In this document: positions 33,796-43,508 of the stretch, in pieces
Layout: the number at the start of each line of letters is the position of its first letter
How positions within the stretch are numbered: position 1 is the first letter of the stretch
Assembly: GCF_003025035.1 (NCBI RefSeq)
Contig: NZ_PYJN01000008.1
Coordinates: 1 to 47,633, forward strand
Length of the DNA stretch: 47,633 bases
Direction of reading: 5' to 3'
From: Rhizobium sp. SEMIA4064
Lineage (GTDB): Bacteria > Pseudomonadota > Alphaproteobacteria > Rhizobiales > Rhizobiaceae
Program-made: the position numbers and the translations under genes
Notes under the pieces: model-generated
What the model was told of the DNA's origin: nothing
Database searches by the model: none
Seen by the model: only the letters and a program-made list of their open reading frames with translations

Positions 33796-34496
33796 GCGCC
33801 ATTCTCATCTTCATGGCGGGGATTGCCTGCATCATCGCCTGGTGGATGGCGCGGCAGAGGCTGACCTCGAAGCCCTGGTTGGAAACGGGCTTGGTGGACG
33901 ATGCGCCGGAGATGCGGGGATCGTCGGAGACAACGGCAAAAGTCGGTCTCGGCATCTTTCTCGCCGTCGTCGGCGCCTTATTCGCGCTCCTCATCAGCGC
34001 CTACTTGACACGCCTCAGCGGCTCCGATTGGTGGAGCATTCCCATCCCTCGGATGCTTTGGGTGAATACGGCCGCCCTTGCCGCCAGTAGCGTCGCCCTG
34101 CAATGGGCGAAAACCGAAGCCCGTCTTGACCGCAGCGAGATGCTGAACACGGCTCTTGCGGTGGCTTTGGTGCTCGCCGTTCTTTTCCTTGTCGGGCAGG
34201 TTTTGGCGTGGCGGCAATTGGTTGCGGCGGGCTATGTGCTCGCCGACAATCCATCGAACAGCTTCTTCTACATGATTACCGGGCTGCACGGCCTGCACAT
34301 TCTTGGCGGGCTTTTCGTGCTCGGGCGCACGACAATCCGTGCCCAAGGCAACGTCGGGCAGGCGAGAGTGCGCCTGAGCGTCGATCTCTGCGCCATCTAC
34401 TGGCATTTCATGCTCGTTGTCTGGCTGGTCCTTTTTGCGCTTTTTGCCGGCTGGGCCAATAGTTTCGCCGATCTCTGCCGTCAATTGGTCACCTGA
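33792..34496 (+). CDS. coxO: Cytochrome c oxidase subunit III, first copy (CoxO-like)
   Basis: A 234-residue membrane protein. After an N-terminal helix and a polar loop (MARQRLTSKPWLETGLVDDA) come the subunit III elements: ISAYLTRL, YMITGLHGLHILGGLF (about 160-175) and the last-helix AIYWHFMLVVWLVLFALF. It overlaps the subunit I gene by four bases and is followed by a second subunit III 12 bases later, the order seen in coxO-coxP of Bradyrhizobium. Confidence 0.85.
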   Translation: MSAILIFMAGIACIIAWWMARQRLTSKPWLETGLVDDAPEMRGSSETTAKVGLGIFLAVVGALFALLISAYLTRLSGSDWWSIPIPRMLWVNTAALAASSVALQWAKTEARLDRSEMLNTALAVALVLAVLFLVGQVLAWRQLVAAGYVLADNPSNSFFYMITGLHGLHILGGLFVLGRTTIRAQGNVGQARVRLSVDLCAIYWHFMLVVWLVLFALFAGWANSFADLCRQLVT

Positions 34497-34508
34497 GGAG
34501 CTTCGACG

Positions 34509-35231
34509 ATGACCGAATCCATAGAAAGACCGGTACACGATCCACTTCTGCGGCCGACGGGACTGCGCGGCGTCGCGGCCGATCTGTCATCGGACCAGCG
34601 GGCGTTCAAGAACGTCTCCTGGGGCAAGGCGATGATGTGGATATTCCTCCTCAGCGACACCTTCATTTTCGGGTGTTTTCTGCTGGCCTATATGACGGCG
34701 CGCATGTCGACGAACGTTCCCTGGCCCAATCCCAGCGAGGTTTTCGCCCTAAGGATCGGCGGCCAGGAAATCCCGCTGATCCTGATCGCTATCATGACCT
34801 TCGTCCTCATCAGCAGCAGCGGCACGATGGCCATGGCCGTCAACTTCGGATACCGCCGCGATCGGCGCAAGACGGCTGTGCTGATGCTGGCGACAGCGGC
34901 TCTCGGCGCGACATTCGTCGGAATGCAGGCATTCGAATGGACCAAACTGATCACGGAAGGGGTTCGCCCCTGGGGAAATCCCTGGGGTGCGGCACAGTTT
35001 GGCTCCTCCTTTTTCATGATTACCGGCTTTCACGGCACCCACGTCTCGATCGGCGTCATTTTTCTCCTCATCATCGCACGCAAGGTATGGCGCGGAGATT
35101 TCGATCACGGAAGACGAGGATTTTTCACCAGCCGCAAGGGCCATTATGAAATCGTCGAGATCATGGGGCTTTATTGGCACTTCGTCGATCTCGTCTGGGT
35201 ATTCATCTTTGCATTCTTCTATCTGTGGTGA
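34509..35231 (+). CDS. coxP: Cytochrome c oxidase subunit III, second copy (CoxP-like)
   Basis: A 240-residue protein with five to seven membrane helices. MWIFLLSDTFIFGCFLLAYM, FMITGFHGTHVSIGVIFLLI and GLYWHFVDLVWVFIFAFFYL are the canonical subunit III segments, with Glu/His pattern HFVDLVW. It is only distantly similar to the copy just upstream, so the two are not a recent duplication. Ribosome site GAGGAGCTTCGACG precedes the ATG. Confidence 0.9.
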   Translation: MTESIERPVHDPLLRPTGLRGVAADLSSDQRAFKNVSWGKAMMWIFLLSDTFIFGCFLLAYMTARMSTNVPWPNPSEVFALRIGGQEIPLILIAIMTFVLISSSGTMAMAVNFGYRRDRRKTAVLMLATAALGATFVGMQAFEWTKLITEGVRPWGNPWGAAQFGSSFFMITGFHGTHVSIGVIFLLIIARKVWRGDFDHGRRGFFTSRKGHYEIVEIMGLYWHFVDLVWVFIFAFFYLW

Positions 35232-35241
35232 GGATGGCATC

Positions 35242-35574
35242 ATGGCACAGACGCAGGCACATTCAGGACAGCAGCATCCGATAAGACTGTACATGGTGGT
35301 CTGGGGGCTGCTCTTCGTCCTCAGCACCTTCTCCTATCTCGTCGACTATCTCGGCATACAGGGCTATCTCAGATGGTTTCTGATCCTGCTGTTCATGATC
35401 CTCAAGGCGGGGCTGATCGTTGCCGTTTTCATGCACATGGCCTGGGAACGGTTAGCGTTGATCTACGCTATTCTGGTTCCGCCAGTCCTGGTGCTTGTCT
35501 TCGTCGCCCTTATGGTGTCGGAATCGCATTATACGGCGCTTACCCGGCTGGCCTTTTTCGGCGCCGACCAATAG
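35242..35574 (+). CDS. Cytochrome c oxidase subunit IV-type protein (prokaryotic)
   Basis: A 110-residue protein with three membrane helices. The motif LRWFLILLFMILKAGLIVAV and the following MHMAWERLALIYAILVPP match the small prokaryotic subunit IV (CtaF/CyoD-like) family that stabilises CuB loading in related oxidases. The ATG at 35242 has GAGGATGGCATC in front. It is the last gene of the oxidase operon, 10 bases after the second subunit III. Confidence 0.85.
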   Translation: MAQTQAHSGQQHPIRLYMVVWGLLFVLSTFSYLVDYLGIQGYLRWFLILLFMILKAGLIVAVFMHMAWERLALIYAILVPPVLVLVFVALMVSESHYTALTRLAFFGADQ

Positions 35575-35685
35575 GGGGACGACGCGGCCATGGTGCCGAC
35601 ACCAGCCGACTTTCGCGGCGGCTCGCTCACCTTAGCGTGAAGGTTCGATCTCAAAAATCTGGGGAACCCATCCTGTCCGCACCAG

Positions 35686-35710
35686 TTGTTCAAGTGTACG
35701 ACTTGAACAA
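35686..35710. promoter_or_regulatory. Perfect 10-5-10 inverted repeat directly before a small gene
   Basis: TTGTTCAAGT (35686-35695) and ACTTGAACAA (35701-35710) are exact reverse complements around GTACG. The ribosome site CGGAGA starts one base later and the ATG of the 57-residue protein is at 35722. As DNA it may be an operator; as RNA it would fold as a 10-bp stem right beside the ribosome site. Only inspection supports it; binding factor unknown. Confidence 0.65.
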
Positions 35711-35721
35711 CGGAGACAAAA

Positions 35722-35895
35722 ATGAGCAAAAGCGACGTTCATAAGCTCCAGAAGCGAGCCGAACGCCAAGTGAAAAACACCAGCGCCGGCGGTCATCTTG
35801 GCGGAACCTATTTCGGTCAACAGCCTGACGGCAAAACAATCTCGTCATCCAGCAATGACAGCGCCAAAGCGCGCAAGAACGATGGAAGCAACTAG
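35722..35895 (+). CDS. Small hydrophilic protein of 57 residues, unknown function
   Basis: ATG at 35722 preceded by CGGAGACAAAA. The protein begins MSKSDVHKLQKRAERQVKNT and continues with a Gly/Ser-rich middle (AGGHLGGTYFGQQPDG) and a basic tail (KARKNDGSN). It has no Cys, no signal peptide and no membrane segment, and a high proportion of Lys/Arg, so a disordered or nucleic-acid-binding protein is possible. A perfect inverted repeat ends 11 bases before its start. It lies between the oxidase operon and the groESL terminator and has its own ribosome site. Not a family I can name. Confidence 0.65.
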   Translation: MSKSDVHKLQKRAERQVKNTSAGGHLGGTYFGQQPDGKTISSSSNDSAKARKNDGSN

Positions 35896-35962
35896 CTCCA
35901 TTGTAAGTTAGGCTTGCATAGCCCAACGATTGTTCGAACCTCCTCCCAATCTGCGCCGACAA

Positions 35963-35986
35963 TGGCCCGCCCGATCGGGCGAGCCA
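35963..35986 (-). terminator. Stem-loop after groEL, probable terminator
   Basis: A 24-base inverted repeat with one mismatch contains the perfect 14-base core CGCCCGATCGGGCG (35968-35981). It lies 13 bases downstream of the groEL stop on the minus strand. The following sequence has only a short T-pair, so it could also act as an mRNA 3' protector. Confidence 0.5.
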
Positions 35987-35998
35987 CCATCGCAATCC

Positions 35999-37630
<1,632 letters not shown>

Positions 37631-37681
37631 TTACTCCTCCATAGGCAGCGCAGTTTTGACTGATGCTTGAAAGAAGACGGC

Positions 37682-37996
37682 TCAGGCAGACCTCTGGTCT
37701 TCCGCCGGAAACTCGATGATGCCCAGGACGTCGGTTTCTTTCATGATCAGCAGGTCTTCATTGTCGATCTTGATCTCGGTACCGGACCATTTCCCGAACA
37801 GGATGCGGTCGCCGGCCTTGACATCGAGCGGTTGGACTTGGCCGGCCTCGTTGCGTGCGCCAGAGCCGACGGCGATGACTTCGCCTTCCTGCGGCTTCTC
37901 CTTGGCAGTGTCGGGGATGATGATGCCGCCCTTCGTCTTTTCTTCAGATTCGACGCGGCGAACGAGAATGCGATCGTGAAGCGGTCGAAACGTCAT
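37682..37996 (-). CDS. groES: Co-chaperonin GroES (10 kDa)
   Basis: A 104-residue protein starting [20 protein letters not shown]. It has the mobile loop ([18 protein letters not shown], about 17-34) that binds GroEL and the [20 protein letters not shown] and [20 protein letters not shown] segments. It caps the GroEL ring. ATG at 37996 has GGAGGAGAGC directly before it. It is the first gene of the groESL operon; a CIRCE-like site is about 140 bases upstream. Confidence 0.95.
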   Translation of the reverse strand: MTFRPLHDRILVRRVESEEKTKGGIIIPDTAKEKPQEGEVIAVGSGARNEAGQVQPLDVKAGDRILFGKWSGTEIKIDNEDLLIMKETDVLGIIEFPAEDQRSA

Positions 37997-38042
37997 GCTC
38001 TCCTCCATGGCAAACAATGATGATCAATGCCCCGTGACCGGG

Positions 38043-38058
38043 CCGGACGACCGTCCGG
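38043..38058 (-). other. Stem-loop in the probable groES leader
   Basis: CCGGACG (38043-38049) and CGTCCGG (38052-38058) pair perfectly around a two-base AC loop. It lies about 47-62 bases upstream of groES on the minus strand, so it would be in the leader RNA if transcription starts near the CIRCE-like site. Confidence 0.4.
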
Positions 38059-38138
38059 ATAGATGCCGAAACCCTCTAGCGTCCGGCGAAATTTGATCTG
38101 GTTCCGGAAACCGCGCTTACAAGGGAAATAAGAGAACT

Positions 38139-38165
38139 TTAGCACTCTGCGCCCACGACTTCTAA
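38139..38165. promoter_or_regulatory. Degenerate CIRCE (HrcA operator) upstream of groESL
   Basis: One half-site is the perfect CIRCE arm TTAGCACTC (38139-38147); after exactly nine bases comes GACTTCTAA (38157-38165), matching GAGTGCTAA at 7 of 9 positions. CIRCE is the HrcA repressor site, with consensus TTAGCACTC-N9-GAGTGCTAA. It lies 143 bases before the groES start. Weaker HrcA control than on a standard groESL operon is expected. Confidence 0.7.
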
Positions 38166-38303
38166 TGCGATCGAAAGAAAGATGAATTCTATTCAGTCGT
38201 TCGACATCTCGCAGCCTGAACGCTGTGGCAGATGACATGGTTTTGCGGGCATTGCCGAGGTTCCAGTCTTGCCTCGCCAATCCTTTCGCGGGACAAGCAC
38301 AAG

Positions 38304-39287
38304 ATGAGCGTTCCAACGACACACCCCTTCGCCTTCGATCCGACCTATGGCATGCAGCTCGAGCAGCTCCTGGCGATCAAGCCGCCCGAGGAAATCTCCG
38401 GTTTCGATGATTTTTGGACCGAGCGGTATCGGCGCGCCATCGCGGTCGATCCCCAGCCGAAACTCCGCCGCAGCAAAATCCAGCATCCCGACTGGCATGT
38501 TCTCGACGTGACCTATAGGTCGACTGGCACGTTTCGGATCAGCGGCTGGCTGCTTCTTCCCCGCACCGGGGCGGTGCGGCGTGGCCTTGTCGTGGGACAT
38601 GGCTATGGCGGGCGGGATATGCCCGACTTCGATTTGTCGGTGGAAGAGACGGCCATACTGTTTCCTTGCTCTCGCGGCCTCTCCCTCAGCGCTCGTCCGC
38701 CGATTCCAGCCGATCCTGGCGGGCATGTGCTTTACGGTATCGAAAAACCCGATTCCTATATCATCGGCGGCTGCGTCGACGATCTGTGGCTCGCCGTCTC
38801 GACGCTTATTGCCCTTTATCCCTGGCTTGAGGGGCATATTGGCTACAGCGGCATCAGCTTCGGCGGCGGTATCGGGGCGCTGGCAATCCCCTTCGACAGC
38901 CGGATCGATCGCGGGCATCTCATCGTACCGACCTTCGGGCACAGGTCGCTATGGCTGAGCTTGCCGACGATCGGCAGCGCGCAATCCGTCCAGGCGTACG
39001 AGAAGAAGCATGGAAGCGTGTTCGAAACCCTGCGCCTGTTCGATGCCGCAAACGCGGCGGCCCGTATCAAGGTACCAATGCTCGTCGCAGCAGCCCTCTT
39101 CGATCCCGCGGTAGCGCCGCCCTGCCAGTTCGCGGTGGCGAACGCGCTGCCAAAGTTTAACGAAATCTTCATCCTGGACGCCGGTCACTTCGACTATGTT
39201 GGCAGCACCGAGCAACAAGCGGTGCTTCGCGAAAAAGTCGAACGATTTTTTAGGTGCCATGAACCGGGAATACCTGCGCTGGTATAG
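38304..39287 (+). CDS. Acetyl xylan esterase-like alpha/beta hydrolase
   Basis: A 327-residue protein of the AXE1/COG3458-type alpha/beta hydrolase group. The nucleophile elbow is SGISFGGG (about 190-197), the acid residue lies in AALFDPAVAPP and the His in DAGHFDYVG. FGGG replaces the common SQGG of AXE1 enzymes. GYGGRDMPDF resembles the oxyanion region. It probably removes acetyl or other short acyl groups. No signal peptide is seen, so it is cytoplasmic. It overlaps the following esterase gene by 29 bases in a different frame. Confidence 0.8.
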   Translation: MSVPTTHPFAFDPTYGMQLEQLLAIKPPEEISGFDDFWTERYRRAIAVDPQPKLRRSKIQHPDWHVLDVTYRSTGTFRISGWLLLPRTGAVRRGLVVGHGYGGRDMPDFDLSVEETAILFPCSRGLSLSARPPIPADPGGHVLYGIEKPDSYIIGGCVDDLWLAVSTLIALYPWLEGHIGYSGISFGGGIGALAIPFDSRIDRGHLIVPTFGHRSLWLSLPTIGSAQSVQAYEKKHGSVFETLRLFDAANAAARIKVPMLVAAALFDPAVAPPCQFAVANALPKFNEIFILDAGHFDYVGSTEQQAVLREKVERFFRCHEPGIPALV

Positions 39288-39987
39288 CCAGCGCCTGCAT
39301 CGAGACATGGAGCTGCTGGTGTTCGGCCATGCCGGCGCCAAGGTATTGATGTTTCCGACGAGAGACGGGCGTTTCTGGGAGTATGAGCAGCTTGGCATCG
39401 TCGCCAGCCTAGCCGACAAATTGCAGGCCGGTCATCTCCAGCTTTATTGTATCGAGGGTCTGGCCGCCGAGACCTTCTACGGATCGCGACAGCATCCGGC
39501 CGACCGCATTCGCCGGCACGCCGCCTTCGAGGAATATATTCTGAACGAAGTTCTGCCGCTGATGGCGCAGAAAAATCCTCATGACTGCACCATCGTACAC
39601 GGCTGCAGCCTCGGCGCCTTCCAGGCGGCCAGCTTGGTCTTTCGCCACCCTCACCTCTTTCGCAAGCTCGTCGCCTTTTCCGGCCGCTACGATCTCACGA
39701 TGAAGGTCGAATACTTCGGCGACCTGTTCGAGGGATACTACGACGACAATGTCTACTTCCACACGCCGACGCACTTCCTTCCAGGGCTTTCCTGCGAATG
39801 CCGGCTCGAAAGTCTACGTCAGGTCGACATCGTCCTCACCATCGGGGACGCAGATCCCTTCCTCGACAACAACCGCCACCTAAGCCAGCTTCTCGTCGAC
39901 AAACAGGTCGGTCATCAACTGCATGTCTGGGGCGGCCGTGCCCATCGGGCAGGCGCGTGGCGTAAAATGGCGGCGCTGTACATTTGA
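39259..39987 (+). CDS. Esterase family protein (COG4947-like alpha/beta hydrolase)
   Basis: A 242-residue hydrolase of the family that begins MNREYLRWYSQRLHRDMELL. The Ser is in HGCSLGAFQA, Asp in IGDADPF and His in GGRAHRAGAW. No signal peptide or lipobox. It begins 29 bases inside the previous gene, so translational coupling is likely. Function is not established for the family; the two hydrolases may deacylate one substrate in sequence. Confidence 0.8.
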   Translation: MNREYLRWYSQRLHRDMELLVFGHAGAKVLMFPTRDGRFWEYEQLGIVASLADKLQAGHLQLYCIEGLAAETFYGSRQHPADRIRRHAAFEEYILNEVLPLMAQKNPHDCTIVHGCSLGAFQAASLVFRHPHLFRKLVAFSGRYDLTMKVEYFGDLFEGYYDDNVYFHTPTHFLPGLSCECRLESLRQVDIVLTIGDADPFLDNNRHLSQLLVDKQVGHQLHVWGGRAHRAGAWRKMAALYI

Positions 39988-40083
39988 CGACCGGCCTGAG
40001 TAAAGGCCGAAGGGCAAAAGCTGCGGCGATCGTTGCCCGAGAGACCTGCTCTCGAACCATCAAGGTATCAATGGATGGCCGGC

Positions 40084-40275
40084 TCACACGTAGCCGACCG
40101 GGATGGGCGCAAGCTTTTTGCCGGCACCGTAATCGCGCTCGTGAGATCTGCGGTTAAGTTTTTCCCGACTTGAGGAAAAGTCGATACGATCGCGCTCCAT
40201 CATGCCATCTGGATAGGTTCCGGTGTCCTCGGTTTCCACTTCGGACTGAGCGGTGACGATTTTGAAATTCATCAT
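40084..40275 (-). CDS. Hypothetical small hydrophilic protein
   Basis: A 63-residue (or 62 if the second ATG is used) protein, MMNFKIVTAQSEVETEDTGT and continuing with a charged stretch (MMERDRIDFSSSREKLNRRS) and a C-terminal KKLAPIPVGYV. It has no membrane segment. A strong site (GGAGGAAAC) precedes the double ATG. It sits alone between a hydrolase gene on the plus strand and the AT-rich gap before gcd. Not a family I can name. Confidence 0.6.
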   Translation of the reverse strand: MMNFKIVTAQSEVETEDTGTYPDGMMERDRIDFSSSREKLNRRSHERDYGAGKKLAPIPVGYV

Positions 40276-40639
40276 GTTTCCTCCGGTGCCGCGCGGAAAC
40301 GATTAGTCCCGCGCTTAGTTCCATGAGTAAACACAAAATTATTAAAAAATTAACTACGATCGTTAATCAATTTGGGTGAGCCGAGCAATTTCAGCGCGCC
40401 AACAAAGGTGCTCGCTTTGCGCGGAACATTTCCGCTGGCCTTACGTTCAACTTAAGATTTTGTTTTGGAGGTCTTCATGGATCGATCCAAAATCGGCGAC
40501 CCCAATCGATATCGTTTCCACCCTCACTCTCCCGAGTTTCAGCTTCGCCGGGTGTGATCCGCAAGCGGATCCTGACCGATCGTCGTCGCCTGCGCTCGAT
40601 CAATCGCCGCCAACAAGCGGATAGAGACTGGAGTAGATC
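40276..40639. other. Regulatory gap before gcd, with a possible 26-residue leader
   Basis: About 360 bases between divergent genes. An AT-rich segment near 40332-40375 suits a promoter. A short frame at 40477-40557, starting MDRSKIGDPNRYRF and ending in RRV, follows a strong TTGGAGG site 5 bases before its ATG. It would lie upstream of the gcd coding region and could be a leader peptide or a separate small gene. Confidence 0.35.
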
Positions 40640-42976
40640 ATGGCCATTCTTATCACATCGGCACTTCTGGCGATCATCGGCTTATGGCTCGGCGGCGGCG
40701 GACTATGGCTTGTCCTGCTCGGCGGCAGTTTCTTCTATCTCTTTGCCGGCCTGATGTTCATCGCCACCGCGCTTTTGCTGTTCATGCGCAAACCGGCTGC
40801 CCTTTGGCTCTATGCAATCCTCGTGCTCGCCGCACTCCTCTGGGCCATATGGGAGGTGGGCTTCGATTGGTGGCAGCTCGGCCCGCGGGGCGGCCTCATC
40901 ATCCTGATCGGGCTCTGGATGCTCACGCCCTGGATCAGGCGTCCACTCGGTTTCCGCAGCCCGGCGGGCGTCGACTACGCCGCAAATCCCTGGCCACTTG
41001 CCGTACCGCTGATCGTCTCCATCCTCGTCGCGATCTATTCGATGACCACCGATCCGCATGATCATTCAGGCGAGCTGCCGACGACGGTTGCGGCTAATGC
41101 GCCGATGGGCGGCGACGTAGCGGATAGCGAATGGCATCAATATGGCCGGACACCTTTCGGCCAGCGCTATTCGCCGCTCGATCAGATCAATGTCCAGAAC
41201 GTCGCCAATCTGAAGGAAATCTGGCGGTATCAAACCGGCGACGTAAAGCGCCCGGACGATGTCGGCGAGACGACCTATCAGGTGACGCCGCTCAAGGTCG
41301 GCGACACCCTCTACCTGTGTACGCCACACAATCTGGCGATCGCGCTCGATGCGCAAACCGGCAAGGAGAAATGGAAATTCGACGCCAATTCCGGCATGAA
41401 TCCGGATCGCCAACATCAGACATGCCGTGGTGTCACCTACTACCACGATCAAACGGCGACGGCCGGAACACCCTGCGCCGACCGCGTCTATCTGCCCACG
41501 TCCGACGCGCGGCTGATCGCGCTCGATGCCGCCAATGGCAAGATCTGTACGAGCTTTGCCAACCAGGGTGCACTCCATCTAGAAGCTGGAATGAAGTACA
41601 ACCCGGCCGGCTACTACTACTCGACCTCGCCGCCCGTTGCCGTCGCGGATAAGCTGATCGTCGGCGGGGCCGTCAACGACAACTATTCCACTCAGGAGCA
41701 ATCCGGCGTCATCCGCGCCTTCGATATCAGGACCGGCGCACTGCTCTGGAACTGGGACTCCGGCAACCCCGACCAGACGACGCCCCTCCTGGCCGGTCAG
41801 ACCTACACTACCAACTCGCCCAATAGCTGGTCGGTGTTCAGCGTCGATGAAGCCTTGGGCATGGTCTATATTCCGCTCGGCAATCAGGTCCCCGATCAGC
41901 TCGGGATGGGCCGCAGCGCAAATGTCGAGCGCTTTTCCTCCTCGGTCGTTGCGTTGGACATCAACACCGGCCAGCTCAAATGGGTACAGCAATTCGTCCA
42001 TCACGATCTATGGGACATGGACGTTCCGGCGCAGCCCGTTCTTTTCGACATGACAAAATCCGATGGCACAGTGGTTCCCGCGCTTGTCGCTTCGACCAAA
42101 CAGGGCGACATCTACGTACTCGACCGGCGCACCGGCGCGCCGCTCATTCCCTTCAAGGAGATACCGGCACCGGGTGGTGCCATTCCCGAAGATTACACCG
42201 CGCCGACGCAGCCGATTTCGGATCTGACCTTCTCGCCCCCGCCGCTGCAGGAAAAAGACATGTGGGGGGTGACGCTCCTCGATCAACTCGCCTGCCGCAT
42301 CGCCTTCCACCGGTACAAATATAAGGGCCGCTACACGCCACCATCCCTGCGTGGATCGATCATCTATCCCGGCAATTTCGGCACCTTCAACTGGGGCAGC
42401 GTCGCCGTCGATCCCGAACGCCAGATCATGTTCGGCATGCCAACCTATCTCGCCTTCACCTCCGAACTCGTTGCCCGTGCGAATATCCCGCCAAGAGGTC
42501 AGGATGAGAAGGGCAGCGAGCAGGGTTTGAACCGAAACGAAGGTGCGCCATACGGCGTCTATATGGGGCCGTTTCTCGGCCCGCTCGGTATTCCCTGCCA
42601 GGCGCCGCCATGGGGCTACGTCGCCGGCGTCGACCTCAGGACCGGCAAGATCGTCTATAAGCACAAAAACGGCACGGTGCATGACATGACGCCGCTGCCC
42701 CTGCCCTTCAAGGTTGGCGTTCCCGGAATCGGCGGACCGATCATGACCAAGGGCGGCGTTGCGTTCCTCGGAGCGGCGGTCGACAACTATCTGCGCGCCT
42801 ATGACGTCACCACCGGGCGGCAGCTTTGGCAAGCTCGCTTGCCCGCAGGTGGCCAGGCGACGCCGATGACCTATACGGCGGGCGACAACAAGCAATATGT
42901 GGTCATGGTCGCAGGCGGCCACGGCTCGATCGGCACCAAGCCCGGCGATTATGTCATCGCCTACCGACTGCCTTAG
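40640..42976 (+). CDS. gcd: Membrane-bound PQQ-dependent glucose dehydrogenase
   Basis: A 778-residue quinoprotein (E. coli Gcd is 796). Residues 1-145 form five membrane helices that bind ubiquinone; residues about 165-778 form the periplasmic PQQ beta-propeller. PQQ-family segments include YSPLDQINVQNVANL, QHQTCRGVTYYHDQ, FVHHDLWDMDVPAQPV and GGPIMTKGGVAFLGAAVDNY. It oxidises glucose to gluconolactone at the outer face of the membrane, which leads to gluconic acid and phosphate solubilisation in many soil bacteria. No pqq genes lie in this window, so PQQ must come from elsewhere. GGAGTAGATC precedes the ATG. Confidence 0.93.
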   Translation: MAILITSALLAIIGLWLGGGGLWLVLLGGSFFYLFAGLMFIATALLLFMRKPAALWLYAILVLAALLWAIWEVGFDWWQLGPRGGLIILIGLWMLTPWIRRPLGFRSPAGVDYAANPWPLAVPLIVSILVAIYSMTTDPHDHSGELPTTVAANAPMGGDVADSEWHQYGRTPFGQRYSPLDQINVQNVANLKEIWRYQTGDVKRPDDVGETTYQVTPLKVGDTLYLCTPHNLAIALDAQTGKEKWKFDANSGMNPDRQHQTCRGVTYYHDQTATAGTPCADRVYLPTSDARLIALDAANGKICTSFANQGALHLEAGMKYNPAGYYYSTSPPVAVADKLIVGGAVNDNYSTQEQSGVIRAFDIRTGALLWNWDSGNPDQTTPLLAGQTYTTNSPNSWSVFSVDEALGMVYIPLGNQVPDQLGMGRSANVERFSSSVVALDINTGQLKWVQQFVHHDLWDMDVPAQPVLFDMTKSDGTVVPALVASTKQGDIYVLDRRTGAPLIPFKEIPAPGGAIPEDYTAPTQPISDLTFSPPPLQEKDMWGVTLLDQLACRIAFHRYKYKGRYTPPSLRGSIIYPGNFGTFNWGSVAVDPERQIMFGMPTYLAFTSELVARANIPPRGQDEKGSEQGLNRNEGAPYGVYMGPFLGPLGIPCQAPPWGYVAGVDLRTGKIVYKHKNGTVHDMTPLPLPFKVGVPGIGGPIMTKGGVAFLGAAVDNYLRAYDVTTGRQLWQARLPAGGQATPMTYTAGDNKQYVVMVAGGHGSIGTKPGDYVIAYRLP

Positions 42977-43088
42977 GCCAGACGGCGGCGAGAGCGGTCT
43001 TCGCTATCGGGAACATTTCCCCAATGTCTGATGTTTCCAGTTCGCGCGAGGCGTCAGGTTGCACTCAATAGGCACGGAGGCTTTTGAA

Positions 43089-43481
43089 ATGACATTGCGA
43101 CATGGATCATGCCGCTGCGGAAGGGTTCGCTATTCCATCAGCGGTGAGCCGAACCGCGTCGGTATTTGCCATTGCACCGACTGCCGCCAAGAAAGCGGTT
43201 CGGCCTTTGCGTTTTTCGGGATCTGGAAGGCCGAGGCCTTCTCGACGACGGGCGAGACAACCGCCTACGAAGGCCGGAGCTTCTGCCCTCATTGTGGGTC
43301 GCATGTTTTTGCGATCAACGACGTCGAGGCCGAGATCAAGTTCGGATGCCTCGATAGCGCACCGACCGATATGGTTCCGACCTACGAACTCTGGGTAAAG
43401 CGGCGCGAACCCTGGCTGAAGCCTTTACCGGGCGCGGAGCAATATGATCAGGATCGAGTGGCCGATCAGCCCGGACTTTAA
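43089..43481 (+). CDS. GFA family protein (glutathione-dependent formaldehyde-activating enzyme-like)
   Basis: A 130-residue Zn protein with Cys pairs at GSCRCGRVRY, CHCTDCRQESGSAF and FCPHCGSHVF (two zinc sites). The family includes Gfa, which condenses formaldehyde with glutathione, but most members have other or unknown roles. GGAGGCTTTTGAA before the ATG supports this start. It is close to the gcd gene on the same strand, and a formaldehyde link to the demethylating sox genes is possible but distant. Confidence 0.85.
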   Translation: MTLRHGSCRCGRVRYSISGEPNRVGICHCTDCRQESGSAFAFFGIWKAEAFSTTGETTAYEGRSFCPHCGSHVFAINDVEAEIKFGCLDSAPTDMVPTYELWVKRREPWLKPLPGAEQYDQDRVADQPGL

Positions 43482-43508
43482 GGGGAAATACACCCGGCAG
43501 GGCGTGCA

